DNA from: Cycas panzhihuaensis
Lineage: Eukaryota; Cycadophyta
DNA length: 64,000 bases
Assembly: GCA_023213395.1 (NCBI GenBank)
Contig: CM041465.1
Location: 185,325,741-185,389,740 of the forward strand
Direction: 5' to 3'
Below, one piece after another: positions 38,030 through 49,192 of the stretch; position 1 is the first letter of the stretch, and each line of letters opens with the position of its first letter. Below the pieces are notes generated by a model. That model ran no database searches and had not been told where the DNA came from. It worked only from the letters and a program-made list of their open reading frames with translations. The position numbers and the translations under genes were made by a program.

Positions 38030-39207
38030 AATGAGGCTAATTCTGATGCTACTTAGAGGAAATCCATTGAGGAAGAATACGACTTTATTGTAAAAAATGA
38101 CACCTGGAAATTAGTTGATTTACCTCCCAACAAAAAGCCTATTGGGGCCAAGTGGATATACAAAACAAAATTCAGATCCAATGGCTCTATTGACAAATAT
38201 AAAGCTTGCCTTGTTGCAAAGGGATACTCTCAAAAGGAAGGAATTGACTATAATGAGACCTTTGCTCTAGTTTCCATAATGGAAATAATTAGAATGATTA
38301 TCAATTTGGCTGCTCAAATGAAATAGGACGTTTGTCAAATAGACGTCAAAACTGCTTTCCTTATGGTTATATCGAAGAGGACATCTATGTCTCTCAACCC
38401 CTCAATTTTGAAGTCAAGGGGGAAGAAAACAAAGTGTATAAACTCAAAAAAGCACTTTATGGACTCAAACAAGTGCCTAGGGCATGGTATACCCGAATTG
38501 ATAAATATTTCAAGGATCAAGGCTTCAAAAGATCTCAATCAGACCCAAATTTATACGCTAAGATCAAAGGAAAATCAATCTTAATTGTGGGTTTATATGT
38601 TGATGACCTTGTGTACATTGGAAATAATCCACAACTCTCACATCAATTCAAAGAAGATATGTGCAGAGAATTTGAAATGACTAATTTCGGATTAATGCAT
38701 TATTTCCTTGGAATAGAAGTATGGTAAGATGATGGCGGCATTCTTATCTCTTAAATGAAATATACCTTGGACTTGCTTCAAAGGTTCAAGATGAGTGAAT
38801 GTAAATCTTTAACTACTCCTGCATAAGTTAGAATTAAACTTTCAAAGCATGATGAATCTGCTCCTATGGATCTAACTCTATACAGGTAATTAATTAGCAG
38901 CCTAATTTACTTGACATCTACATGACCTGATATCATGCATGTCATTAGCGTGGTGTCCCAATTTATACATGATCCAAAGACTACACACTAGTAAGCTGCA
39001 AAAAGAATTCTATGGTATCTCAAAGGCATAACAGATTTTTTATTATATTATAGGTCTACACTAAACTTCAAATTAACAGGACATACAGATTTAGATTGGG
39101 TCGGTGATATAAATGACAGGAAATCTACATCAGGTTACATATTTAATATGGGTTTAGCAACTATAGTGTGGAGTTCAAAGAAATAAAATACGGCCTCCTT
39201 ATCAACA
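38030..39207 (+). pseudogene. Copia-3 reverse transcriptase and RNase H, first part
   Basis: KSIEEEYDFIVKNDTWKLVDLP opens the RT, followed by GAKWIYKTKF and KACLVAKGYSQKEGIDY. The 131-codon open piece 38332-38727 carries EEDIYVSQP, KALYGLKQVPRAWY and the catalytic YVDD at 38596-38607. RNase H begins TGHTDLDWVGDINDRKSTSGY near 39078. The LINE interrupts directly after LSTN at 39207-39214. Confidence 0.93.
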
Positions 39208-39214
39208 AATGTAA
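39208..39214. repeat. Target-site duplication of the LINE, left copy (AATGTAA)
   Basis: AATGTAA recurs exactly at 45311-45317 after the poly(A) tail. On the other side the copia-3 RNase H frame resumes with VEYKAAVLVACEIVW. Confidence 0.9.
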
Positions 39215-39700
39215 CGATACCGAGAGACCGATATGTTGCGATTTTTGGAAGCTTGAGAGGCGATGTGGCGCTAGGGTTTATCGAACTGCGGATCGTAGGG
39301 GGCATCCCCGGATGAGCTTGTGCGATGGAGTGAGCATGTTTTACGCTCCGCATCCGTGAACTTAGGCGTATCCTCCTGAATGAGGGTTTGGTAAGGCGTT
39401 CGGAGCAAGCTTCGAAGGGGTTAGCGTGGTGGTCCTCCGATGCGGAGGGATAGCAGTTAAAGGGAAGGTGCCTCAGGTCCTTAGATGCGATGCTGCTGCG
39501 TTAGGACTGGCGTGGAAGGCTCCCTCTCAAGGTCCGACGAGTTCTTCAAGGGTTACAGCGCTATAGGAGATACAAAGGATGATTCTAAGGCGTAAACGCC
39601 AATGTAAGAAGGGTATGGCTATGTGCAGACTCGCGTTCCGTGCTGAGTCTTAGTTGTGCTTTATTTCAGTTTGTGTAAGCTTTTTATTTTTGTAACCAAT
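39215..39700 (+). promoter_or_regulatory. 5' leader of the LINE
   Basis: A GC-rich untranslated segment of about 490 bases before the ORF1 ATG. In L1 elements this region carries the internal promoter; no specific promoter motif is identified here. Confidence 0.6.
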
Positions 39701-40789
39701 ATGATGTCGGACGACTGTAACCAAACTCGCCTCTCCCTGGGAGATCTTATCTAGATGTTGTAAGAACTGGAAACTCTGAAGAACAAGACATTATCCCGGT
39801 CAAAGTTGGAAATAGATATAAACTCACCATACCGAAAGAAGTAACCGAAAAAACTATTCAGTATTGGGAGTATAGCCTGGTGGGTAGGTTTTCGGGCCCC
39901 AGGCCAGGCTTGGATGTTATAAGAGAGTGGATCAGAAACAAATGGAAGACCAGAAACCCTGTCCAAGTTATGGCACTACCAAAAGGTTGTGTCCTTTTTA
40001 GATTCTTAAATCAAGAGGACATGATCCACATCTGTTAAAGTCCCATTGGATGTTTGGAAGAAAGGCTATGTCATTGGAGAAATGGCACCGACTGACCCGG
40101 AATCCTCGGTGAAACAAGCCCGGTGTGGGTCCAACTCCCGGCTCCTTTGCATTTTGGAACCCGGAGACGGTGAAAGGAGCGGCGGAATGATTGGGCCTCT
40201 TCCGGCACAGGACTCGCCACTAGGCATAGATCCAGATTGATGAATGCCAGATTTTGCGCTCTGGCAAAGTTAGACGGTGAATTCCCGGTTGAGGTAGAGA
40301 TTGAGTCGGATGGTAGATCTATCATCCAAGGTTTATTTTATGAAACGGAGGGTTTCAGATGTGCTAATTGCAAGAGCAAGGGACATCTTCCCTTTCAATG
40401 TCCAGGGTTCTTGAGTGAGGAAAACCAGGGCACTGGAGGGCGAATGGTGAAGCAAGACCATATGAAAGTTTGGGTAAGGAGTGTTGTGGTGCCGAGGATG
40501 TTGTGGGGACTCGAGCGAGATGCCTGATGTTTTCGGTCCATCCAGCAGTGTGAAAAGTCAGATTCAAGCGGGTGCGACGGTAGGTGCCTCGGCCTATCCT
40601 TTGAGTCAGGGGGCGTCGGAGCCTGGGAAGGGTTCTAGTTTGGTGTTGGATGGTTGTCGGGGCCCTAGGGTTTCGGCTCTGAGGAGCCCAGGCGAGGTTG
40701 GTGTTCCTCTGGTCAACGTTGACGAGACAACATTGGCAGGTATTGTCAAGAACATAAACTGGGATCTAAAGGATTATTTGTCGAACTGA
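39701..40789 (+). pseudogene. LINE ORF1 (DUF4283 plus CCHC knuckle), frameshifted
   Basis: The likely start is ATG ATG at 39701 (MMSDDCNQTRLSLGD). A DUF4283-type RNA-binding domain reads WEYSLVGRFSGPRPGLDVIREW near 39870-39930, then VLFRFLNQEDM. GFRCANCKSKGHLPFQCPGF near 40350-40410 is an intact C-x2-C-x4-H-x4-C zinc knuckle. The C-terminal part ends NWDLKDYLSN with a TGA at 40787-40789. At least three frame changes are needed to read it through. ORF1 protein coats the LINE RNA. Confidence 0.88.
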
Positions 40790-41085
40790 GGAAGGGTGCA
40801 CGAGAGAAGCGAGTCAAGAGGTGCGTGTCATTGGCCTTGCGTAGAAGGAGGAGCAGGTCCTAAGGGTGAAGCAGAGAAAGGGGGAGGAGGGACTCGTAAA
40901 TGGGTCTCAAAAACATCAAGCAAGGAGGGCACTAGATTTTGGGTTGGAGAAGAAGGTGGGTAGACCCCAAAAAGATTACGAGAGAGAAAGAAACTCAAGC
41001 ACAAATAGATATAGGCCTTGAGTACACTAAAGAGGGGTGGCGAAGGCCCCAACCTCGTGGAGCGGAAAGGTTGATGTGTTTCTAG

Positions 41086-44000
41086 ATGAACGTCCTATCA
41101 TGGAACATTAGGGGTTAAACGCCCATCCAACGTAGACCTGGTCAGAGAGTTAAGGATCAGGGTAGAGCCGGATCTTATTCTTCTGCAGGAAACCAAATTG
41201 GAGCAGATAAGGGAGACAGAGGTTCTCAACAAGGTGTGGAGAAGAGGTGAGAGGAAAACTAGCGCAGGTGTGGCGGGTTCAGGGGGTTTGGCCACTCTCT
41301 GGAACCCAAAAAGGTGGAGAGGTTATGAGTTGTGCAAGTCTGAGCACTTCATAACCATTGGTCTGGTCAGTCTCTTGACCAACAAGGAGTATTGGATTAC
41401 AAACGTCACGCCCCCACGTCGGTTGAGGGTAGAAGGAGATTATGGGAGGGCCTGGTGGAGATCCATAAAGATTGGGGAGGCCCGTGGTTGGTGGGAGGGG
41501 ACTTCAATTCTCCCCTAAGCCCGGATGAGAAGAAAGGGGCTAGGTGGATGGACCGAGTATGAATGATTTAGGTGTGTTTTACAAACGGGGCTTGATGGAT
41601 GTTCCCTTAATGGTGCTAGGTTCACTTGGTCCAATAGGAGGTTAGGTCATAACCATATTCAATGCAGGTTGGACAGGATGTTAACAAACTATGAATGGGC
41701 CATCATTTTGAAGGGGTCAGATTGGATGCTCTGCCGAAATTTGGGTCGGACCATTCGCCTCTTATTTTGGAGGGGGCCATTCCGGACTGCTCAAGGGGCT
41801 CCTTTCGCTTTGAGCTAATGTGGTCAAGCATCTGATTTGAGGGAGAGGATCCAGATCGGTGGAGCGTCCAGTCCAAGGTTGTGCCATGTCTGGTTTTCAA
41901 GAAACCGAACTGGATCAGCGTCAAATCAAGGTCCGGAGCAGGAGGTCTTCGGAAACATTTTTGAGAATAAGAGCAGTCTGTTAGGGGAGCTCAAAGAGAT
42001 TGAGGATAGGATCCAGATTGAAGGCAGATCCCTGGATCTAGGCAATAAGGAACTCTCTACCTCTAGGAAACTCAAGGAGGTGTTGGAGAGGGAGGAGATC
42101 TTTTGGAAGCAGAAATCCAGAGAGCAGTGGTTGAGGGAGGGGGATAGAAACACCAAGTTTTTTCACCTCTCTACGATGAGACATAGGACTCATAACAAGA
42201 TAACTAAAATTCGAAGTAGGAGTGGGGTGCTGCATGAGGCCGAGGATAAGATCGGCGGTATTGCGATGGAATACTTTAAGGAGCTTTTCACGAGCTAGGG
42301 TGCGGGACCACGCCTCGTGGTCGCTTTTACATCATATCCCGAGCGTGATTACGGATGACCTCAATAAAAGTCGATGTAACCTTTTACTCGGGAGGAGGTG
42401 GAGAAGGCCGATTCAAGATGGGGAAGGATAAGGCGCCGGTAGGATGGTTTCCCTCCAGGATTTTTCCAAGAGTTCTGGGAGATAATCAAGGAGGATTTGA
42501 TGCTGGCGTTTAATGAATTCTGTTCAAGGCATACAATCTTGAAGGAGTGGCAGGCCACCTTTCTGGCCTTGATTCCGAAGAAAGAGGGGGTGGAAGTCAT
42601 GGAAGACTTCAGACCTATAAGCTTGTGCAATGTAAAATACAAAATATTGTCTAAAGTGCTAGCAAATCGTTTGAGGGAGACCTTACAGGGTCATTTCTCC
42701 TAACCAAGATGGTTTTGTGAAAGGTAGACAAATTACTGCAGTATTATAATTGTCCACGAAACCACGCATTCAACGCTTCATCGTAAGGCGGGGATGATAA
42801 TTAAAATGTACATGTCAAAAGCTTATGATAGAGTGGCGTGGGATTGCACGCTAGATTGTCTCGAGGCGTTTGGATTCGGGAGGTTTGGAGAGAATGGATG
42901 AAATCTTTGTGTCTCTAGCGTTTCTTTTGGTCTTGATTAATGGCGGTCGACCCCTTTCTTTTGTGGATCTAGGGGTTTGAGGCAAGGGATCCCCTCTCCC
43001 TTTCCTTTTCATTATCATGGTGAAATGTTAGGCGGGGCTACTCTAGAGGCTCGTGGTGGGAAGGCTAAATGGTTTGAGAGCCACTTCCAATTTGGAAAAT
43101 ATTGTGCTACATCGGTTCGTTGATGATTTGTGCAGGGCCTCATTGGAGGAGGCTAGGGCCTTAAAATCGGGTCTTGGGCTTATGAAAAGGCTACAAATCG
43201 GAAAATCAACCCGACAAAAGTTTAGCTTTCTTTATTAATACCTTGAGGCAGAGAAGAATAAGTAGGATTACGATGGCAAGGGTGCCCTTCACGGCTCTTA
43301 CCTCGGTATGCCTTTATTTGTGGGCAAGATGAGGCGGTCTGTGGGACCCGTGGTGAGTAGATTCAACAAGAAGCTTGCGGGGTGGAAAGGGCTCTTCTCG
43401 GTTAGGCGGGAAAACTTGTAGTGGCTTCCTGCAGAGCATCTCTTTATCGGATGACGATCTTCAAGATGCCAAGTAAGGTTTTCTACTTTGGAGGGATCAT
43501 GAAGAGATTTCTTTGGTCGGTATGAAGATAAAAGGAGATTCCACCTAGTGTCTTGGGAGAAGGTTTGTAAACCCAAGTGGGCGGGGTCTCAAATACGTAA
43601 GATTGGGCTTTTTAATGAAGCCCTTTTGGCTAAGATGGGATGGAGGCTCACCAAAGAAGCGATGCGGTTTGGGGAGAACTCGCTAGGAAATATATGGGGA
43701 CAATCACTTTTCTTTGGAGGAGGGGCACTGTTTGGAGGGCTCCTCGATATGGAAGGCCATCAGGGCTGCTAGGTCTATCCTGCGCGAAGGTATGAGATGG
43801 AAGTTGGGGGATGGAGAAAGCATAAAGTTTTAGGAAGACAGATGGTGCGGGCAATTCAAACTAGAGGAGTTACCTAACATTGGAGCCTTGCAGAGGGAAT
43901 GTGAAACTCGCTATGGAACGATGGTAAGAGATTACTGGGTAGGGCAAGGCAAGGATAGGAGATGGAGATCTTTTGAGGACCTGGTAGGTTTTGAGGAAGG

Positions 44001-45148
44001 GACTCAAAGAGTTAGGGAGATATTAAGGAGTCAGTATATTCCGAAGAGGTCTGGGCCTCGACATTGGTTTGGCTCGGCCTACGGGCTCTTATTCGGTGAA
44101 AGAGGGTTATAATCTAAGGTTGAGTAGGGAAGGATGGGTCAAGAATGATATATTAGCCGGGGTTTGGAAGTTGGGAATTCTTCCAAAAATAGCTGCTTTT
44201 TGGTGGCTGTGCCTCCAAAACAAACTACTTACTTTGGATAACCTATCAAAAAGGGGCTTCCAGCTGGCTAGCAGGTGTGTGCTTTGTAAGAGGGACGTAG
44301 AAACCCTGGATCACCTTTGCATTCACTGCCCCTTCTCGGTGGGCATATGGAGTAATTTCTGGTCGGGGATGGGGATGGCCTGGGTCTCATCAAAATCCCT
44401 TTTAGACCAATGGAAAGCCTGGACTTCTCCTTTTAAAAGTAAAACCCTTAAAAGAATCGGAGGATGATCTTCTGGTTGGTTCTTGGTACATTTGGAAAGA
44501 ACGGAATAGGAGGATCTTTGAGGGAAGAGAGAAGGATGGCTGGTCCCTGTTAGTGGAGATCAGAAAGGGCATTTTAGAAATGTTAGAGGTGCCTAAAGGG
44601 GACAGGACTCCAGTGGGGGAAGAAGGCATCATGAAAGATTGGGGTATTGTCCCCCAGAGGGGGGTCAGGGAGAGGTTCAGGGATGTGAAATGGCAGCCTC
44701 CAGATATGCAGTGGGAAAAGGTGAACTTTGATGGAGCGGCCAAAGGAAACCCTGGAGAGGCGGGCGGAGGAGGTCTGCTTAGGGACCACGACGGTAATTT
44801 GAGATGGGCCTTTGCAGAATCCATACGAACCAGAAGGCTGAGGTGCGGGCGATGCTGAAAGCGATTATCCTGTTAGATGAGGAGGGTACCCAGAAGGTGA
44901 TCATAGAGGGGGATTCTATGTATGTCATAAAATGTTTGAAAGGGGAAGCGGTTCCGGGATGGGACAACGTAGATATTTTCAGGGATGCCCAGGACATGTT
45001 GAGATCCAAAGCCGGTGTTCAGGTTCAACACACGTTTAGGGAAGGGAATATGGCAGTCGATTGGTTGGCTAACTGGGCTGTGGCAAATAAGAGCACGAGG
45101 GTTTGGAAAAGGGATTACCTGGAGGAGTTCTTGAGGCGGTCGTCATGA
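41086..45148 (+). pseudogene. LINE ORF2 (endonuclease, RT, zf-RVT, RNase H), frameshifted
   Basis: ATG at 41086 gives MNVLSWNIRGL, the start of the APE-type endonuclease; LILLQETKLEQ follows near 41175. RT motifs include DFRPISLCNVKYKILSKVLANRL near 42610-42670 and FVDDL at 43116-43130 (FADD is usual, so an Ala-to-Val change). The zf-RVT domain is intact at about 44160-44370 (PKIAAFWWLCLQNKLLT, CVLCKRDVETLDHLCIHCP). RNase H follows (NFDGAAKGNPGEAGGGG near 44723, VIIEGDSMYVIKCL near 44899, HTFREGNMAVDWLAN). The reading ends FLRRSS with a TGA at 45146-45148. ORF2 would nick the target and reverse-transcribe the RNA in place; indels in several places make it inactive. Confidence 0.93.
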
Positions 45149-45310
45149 ATCACATATTGGTGAGGTTAACTGAGGAGGTCGGGAGATAGTTATTGGGCTA
45201 GACCATGGGCCTGTCATGGTCAGATCTGCTAAGCCATTTGGCTTGATGTATTGGTTTTGGGGACCCAGATAAAACCCCTATAATATCATTTTTACCATAT
45301 CAAAAAAAAT
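45149..45310 (+). other. 3' UTR and A-rich tail of the LINE
   Basis: About 150 non-coding bases end in TTTTACCATATCAAAAAAAAT, a form common at plant LINE 3' ends. Confidence 0.85.
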
Positions 45311-45317
45311 AATGTAA
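45311..45317. repeat. Target-site duplication of the LINE, right copy (AATGTAA)
   Basis: Exact match to 39208-39214. Confidence 0.9.
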
Positions 45318-45640
45318 GTAGAATATAAAGCAGCAGTGTTAGTAGCTTGTGAAATAGTTTGGTTACATCGATTACTTTAAGATCTTAAAATGGAATAATA
45401 AGGGCCAATCGAAATCTGATGTGATAATCAAAACACCATACAAATAACAAAGAATCCAATTTTCCATGGCAAAACTAAGCATATAAAGATGCAACATCAT
45501 TTCATTTGAGAGTTAGTACAAAAAGGATAAATTAAGTTAAAGTATTACAGTACAGAGGACTAGACAGTAGACATCTTCACAAAAGCTTAGGGCAAGATCA
45601 AATTCCATCAATTCAAAGAAAATTTAGGAGTTATGCACAT
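45318..45640 (+). pseudogene. Copia-3 RNase H, C-terminal part after the LINE
   Basis: Translation resumes VEYKAAVLVACEIVWLHRLL, the standard copia RNase H block, then NPIFHGKTKHIKMQHHFI and fragments of the terminal domain. Stops continue the decay seen before the LINE. Joined at the duplication, the two halves are about one base out of frame. Confidence 0.9.
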
Positions 45641-45650
45641 TAGGGTTTAT

Positions 45651-45659
45651 GGGGGAGAA
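45651..45659 (+). other. Polypurine tract of copia-3
   Basis: GGGGGAGAA directly precedes the TGTTGGG of the 3' LTR. Confidence 0.88.
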
Positions 45660-45982
45660 TGTTGGGATAACCCCCCAATGGCCTAAGGGTACGTACGTCT
45701 AGGTCCCCCCAAAGCCACCTTTAGGACTCCCTAGGGCACCTAGAGCTGCCTATTGCCATCCTTAGTCGACATATCAAGTATGATTGTATTATTTTAATTT
45801 ATTTTTAAATATTATCGACTAACCTACAGGGAGGGTTGAGGTGCTTAAGCGCTTCCCCAAAATTCTATTTAAAGGGTTACCATGCACCCTAGGTGTTTTT
45901 CAACACCACCTTCGATTATTTTAGAAAATTATTGATTTGTGCACAATGGCATCCTGACCCGCTCTGCTTTCCTGTGCCAATA
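45660..45982 (+). repeat. 3' LTR of copia-3
   Basis: The LTR is 323 bp, equal in length to the 5' copy. It ends GCCAATA where the 5' copy ends ACCAACA, and is followed by ATATT (45983-45987). Confidence 0.96.
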
Positions 45983-46641
45983 ATATTGACAAGTCTCCAT
46001 CGACTTACCCACGAGCAAATCTACCATATAGTCTTGATTCCTTTAGACCTCTCGCTCTACGTAGCCCTTTTCTTTATTCTTATAAATTGATCATGTCATC
46101 TAAGGATCATGTAAGAGTTTGTGTTAAGTTAGGTCCATATGCTTTGGTGGGTTTAGGTGATTAGGATAGGCACATAGCCATGTAGGAATTTAACATGCAT
46201 GCTTGATTAACCCCTCTCACATTGTGAAGGCTTCTTGTTTGCTATTTGGTCCTTTTGAGGACCCTTGTTATTCATTTGATTAATATTATCTCAAGCTTTA
46301 TAGTTAGTTTTTTAGTGCATTTTCTTGTTCATTTGATTGATATTATCTCATCTGCTTACTTACATTGCATACTCCATTTGTTAGTTAGACTTGCTTTTCT
46401 TTCTTTTAGTTTCTCTTTTATTTTCCTCATTCTTTGATACATCACATACATCTCCATATTGGTCTTTAGTTTTACCTAGCAAACACATGATCTATTGTCA
46501 CCACACCTACATATAAGAGTTATATGAGCACCTTATGTGGGGCATATACTCACACCCCTCTCTGCTCAAATCCATTATCATCCTTCTAGTTCATTTTAGG
46601 GTTGCATCTGCATATCCTCTACTATTATCAATTTATGTTTA
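45983..46641 (+). repeat. 3' LTR of the giant gypsy element, right piece
   Basis: After the ATATT duplication the sequence aligns with 11441-12085, for example GTCTTGATTCCTTTAGACCTC, GGTGGGTTTAGGTGATTAGG and CACATATAAGAG. It ends TATGTTTA opposite TGTGTTCA in the 5' LTR. Summed with the left piece it is about 1.08 kb. Confidence 0.85.
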
Positions 46642-48831
46642 GATGATAACTAAAATAACACAGAAATAAAGTGTGAAATTTGTGAGATCTTTTAGTCTAT
46701 ATGTAGGTAACTAATATGAGTGGCTTTATTTCCTCGATCTACATGCAGGTAGCCAAAATTTGCCAAAAGTACTTAAATTCTAATCTTCTTCAAAAATTAA
46801 CATAGAAACTCTATATGTGACAACTAGAAAAAGATAGATCTCAGAAAAGGGGCATTGTGATATATTTATATATTAAAAATAAACTCTAGATTAACTAGAA
46901 AAGGCCTTGGCACCTTATATTCTATGTGACTTGGGGCTGACTAGTTGGGGGCTCTTTCATAAATCTCAAAATTTATAAAATTTAGTTTAATGTCACCTGA
47001 ACTTCATAAAATCAAAACTACATTTTAACCAAGGTATCAAAATAGAAGATTCATTGGAATATTTTCCTCCAAACATGACTGTAATGATTTCCCCTTTGAA
47101 ACGTTAGTTTTTGAACTTGATTATTAACATTTCTTTATGGAAATCTCACTGATTGAGGTTATTTGATGGTAGTGCACATCTTTGAATGCAAATTCAATTG
47201 GAAAAATAGAAAATTTTCATGTAAAAATTTTCCCTTTCTTCCTCTGTGAGTTTGTTGATGAATTAGGTGACGCTATGATGATCTTTCAAGTTGAAATATA
47301 TATGTTATGGTTTGTTTAATCTCTCCTCTATAATGTTCATGATAAGTGTGAGGTATTTCACCATTTATTATTAGGTTGAGTATTTTTAGTTGATGTCTCA
47401 CTATATTATCTCATACTTAGGATTTAACCCTTCAATGGTTACTTAGTAGGTGTCTTAACTATGAGTGAATCATGGTATTGTCATTGTTAGGTTAGCATTT
47501 CTATTGATGGCATCTATTTTCCTCTATTAAATGTCTTTGGATCAAGTCTCCTTATGACAACTTTGATATCCCTTTGCTTGGGATTCATTATTGTTTAGAG
47601 GCATTAAAGGGTTAACTTCTAAATAGTTGTATGTTATCTTAAAAAATATTAGCTCAATCCTTTTTTAAATAGTGGTGTGTATGTGGGTCAAGTCTCTAAA
47701 CGGTAGTTGTGACCTTCACATACAATGGTTACTCTACTTCATATAATCAAATCTTCTATGTTATGTCATGGCTCCTTAAACAATAATAATAAACACTTCA
47801 ATGGCAGTTGCCTAATGGCCACTTTAACATTATTCAATGGTAGTTCATATTATTAAATGGTGGCTTCTCATAGGATTCAATATTAGGTTTAAAAGCTAGA
47901 TTGTAAGCCAACAATATTTACTTCATACTACTTCTTAGAAAAGTAACAATGTTATATTTAATGTTTTAATGGTGGCTTAAGCAATAGTAGTCCATTTACC
48001 ATCTTGCCCTCTAATGTATAAAATAGTGATGGTAAATTCCATTAAAGAAAACCTTATTTTTCCCTTTCAAACTGTATTAAATTACTATATTTTTAAACTT
48101 TTTTATGAGTTTTTAATGGAATGTTTTTTATTTGATATGCTCCATTCACTAGTGGCAAAAATACACCACTTTTATTGTCCCATTAAGGTTTAAACATAGT
48201 TCCATGCAAGTTATTTTTTAACCTATTTTGATCTCCTTTTAGCTCAAATTCTCCTACTAAAATTGGCTACCCAATGCTTATTAAATGAGTTATTCCTTTA
48301 ATAATTTCAATGGCTAAATCTTATATCCAAGTTAGAGGGGTTTATTGTATTTGTTTACATTTAGTTTTCAATGCCTTGCATGCAATTTTAATGTTATTTA
48401 CAAGTTGTTATAAAGGGGATTCATACACATATGCATGAAAAGTATCTTCAACCTAATTAAAGATTTCACCCTTTAATCTAAACAAGTATCTTCACCTTAC
48501 TCTACAACATCTGTCCCTTAAAGATTATAACTAATATATCTTCTTAGGAGCACTCAGAAGTCTATGTTTGAAAATAGACCTTATAGAAGAATGTCTTTGC
48601 TTCAAAGAGAGAACATTAAGTACTTGTTGACCTATTAAATCATCCCTATAACATGCATCCTAAAAACTATTTAACTAATTGAATATTTTATGTTAATAAA
48701 TAGATTTAAAGCATATAACATGAGATTCAAGTATCAAAATATAAATTTGCTACTCTACAGTATTAAAATTACCCATAATAGACTCTAGATCTATGTAATA
48801 AGCATTTGAATAAGTTAACCTGTACCTAAAT
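46642..48831. other. AT-rich relic DNA; no gene
   Basis: No domain was recognised on either strand. Phrases such as AATGGTGGCTT and CAATGGTAGTT recur between about 47750 and 47990 without clear periodicity. The first part should be the continuation of the sequence broken at 10992. The part next to 48831 may be the leader of a minus-strand element. Confidence 0.45.
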
Positions 48832-49192
48832 TGCTCTAATACCATGTAGAAATTCAAAACATGGAATAAGTATTATGAGAAGGATAAACTCATTCAACTT
48901 AGAAAAAAATAATTTGACTAAACTAAGAAATACATCTCATTCTTATAAAAATCCTCTCCACTTCATAATGCATAATCAATACTTATATACAACTCTAAAA
49001 GGAATATTAATTCCCTTATGATTGATGCATGTGAGGAAGGTGATGCAACCCCTAATGACTCACCATTTGTAAATTACAAAAAGCAAATAATAACTAAAAA
49101 TACATGAACAAAGGGGGAGGCTTATAACCATAAGTTATAATGCTTATAAGCATTAATTATCAATAATCATTACCATCTCCTACTTTTTGACA
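48832..49192 (-). repeat. LTR with adjoining PBS, minus strand
   Basis: On the minus strand a 348-bp sequence (49192 to 48845) begins TGTCAAAAAGTAGG and ends TTCTACA. The PBS TGGTATTAGAGCA (48832-48844) abuts it. The TG/CA ends plus an initiator-Met PBS identify the 5' LTR of a minus-strand copia-type element. No second LTR or coding region was found between 46642 and 48831, so the body is either non-autonomous or lost. Confidence 0.7.

Larger units (their letters stand above)
39215..45310 (+). mobile_element. L1-type LINE with zf-RVT and RNase H domains, probably full length
   Basis: About 6.1 kb with a 5' leader, ORF1, ORF2 and an A-rich tail, flanked by the 7-bp duplication AATGTAA. It lacks LTRs. 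It is strikingly GC-richer than everything around it. ORF2 runs endonuclease, RT, zf-RVT and RNase H, the layout of plant L1 elements that acquired an RNase H domain. Frames are broken mostly by small indels, so it is dead. It is the youngest layer of the nest. Confidence 0.95.
31497..45982 (+). mobile_element. Copia-3: Ty1/copia element split by a LINE
   Basis: Matching 323-bp LTRs (31497-31819 and 45660-45982) sit between perfect 5-bp duplications ATATT (31492-31496 and 45983-45987). A perfect initiator-Met PBS, an unusually long leader (about 3.4 kb), gag, PR, IN, RT and RNase H follow, with a polypurine tract before the 3' LTR. Without the LINE it is about 8.4 kb. The LTRs differ by roughly a tenth by eye. 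It lies inside the gypsy 3' LTR and is therefore younger than that element. Frames carry many stops. Confidence 0.97.

Noticed and set aside
40364-45009. Numerous minus-strand open frames of 60-140 codons within the LINE
   Set aside because: Shadows produced by the GC-rich coding composition of ORF1 and ORF2; the + strand carries the recognisable domains.
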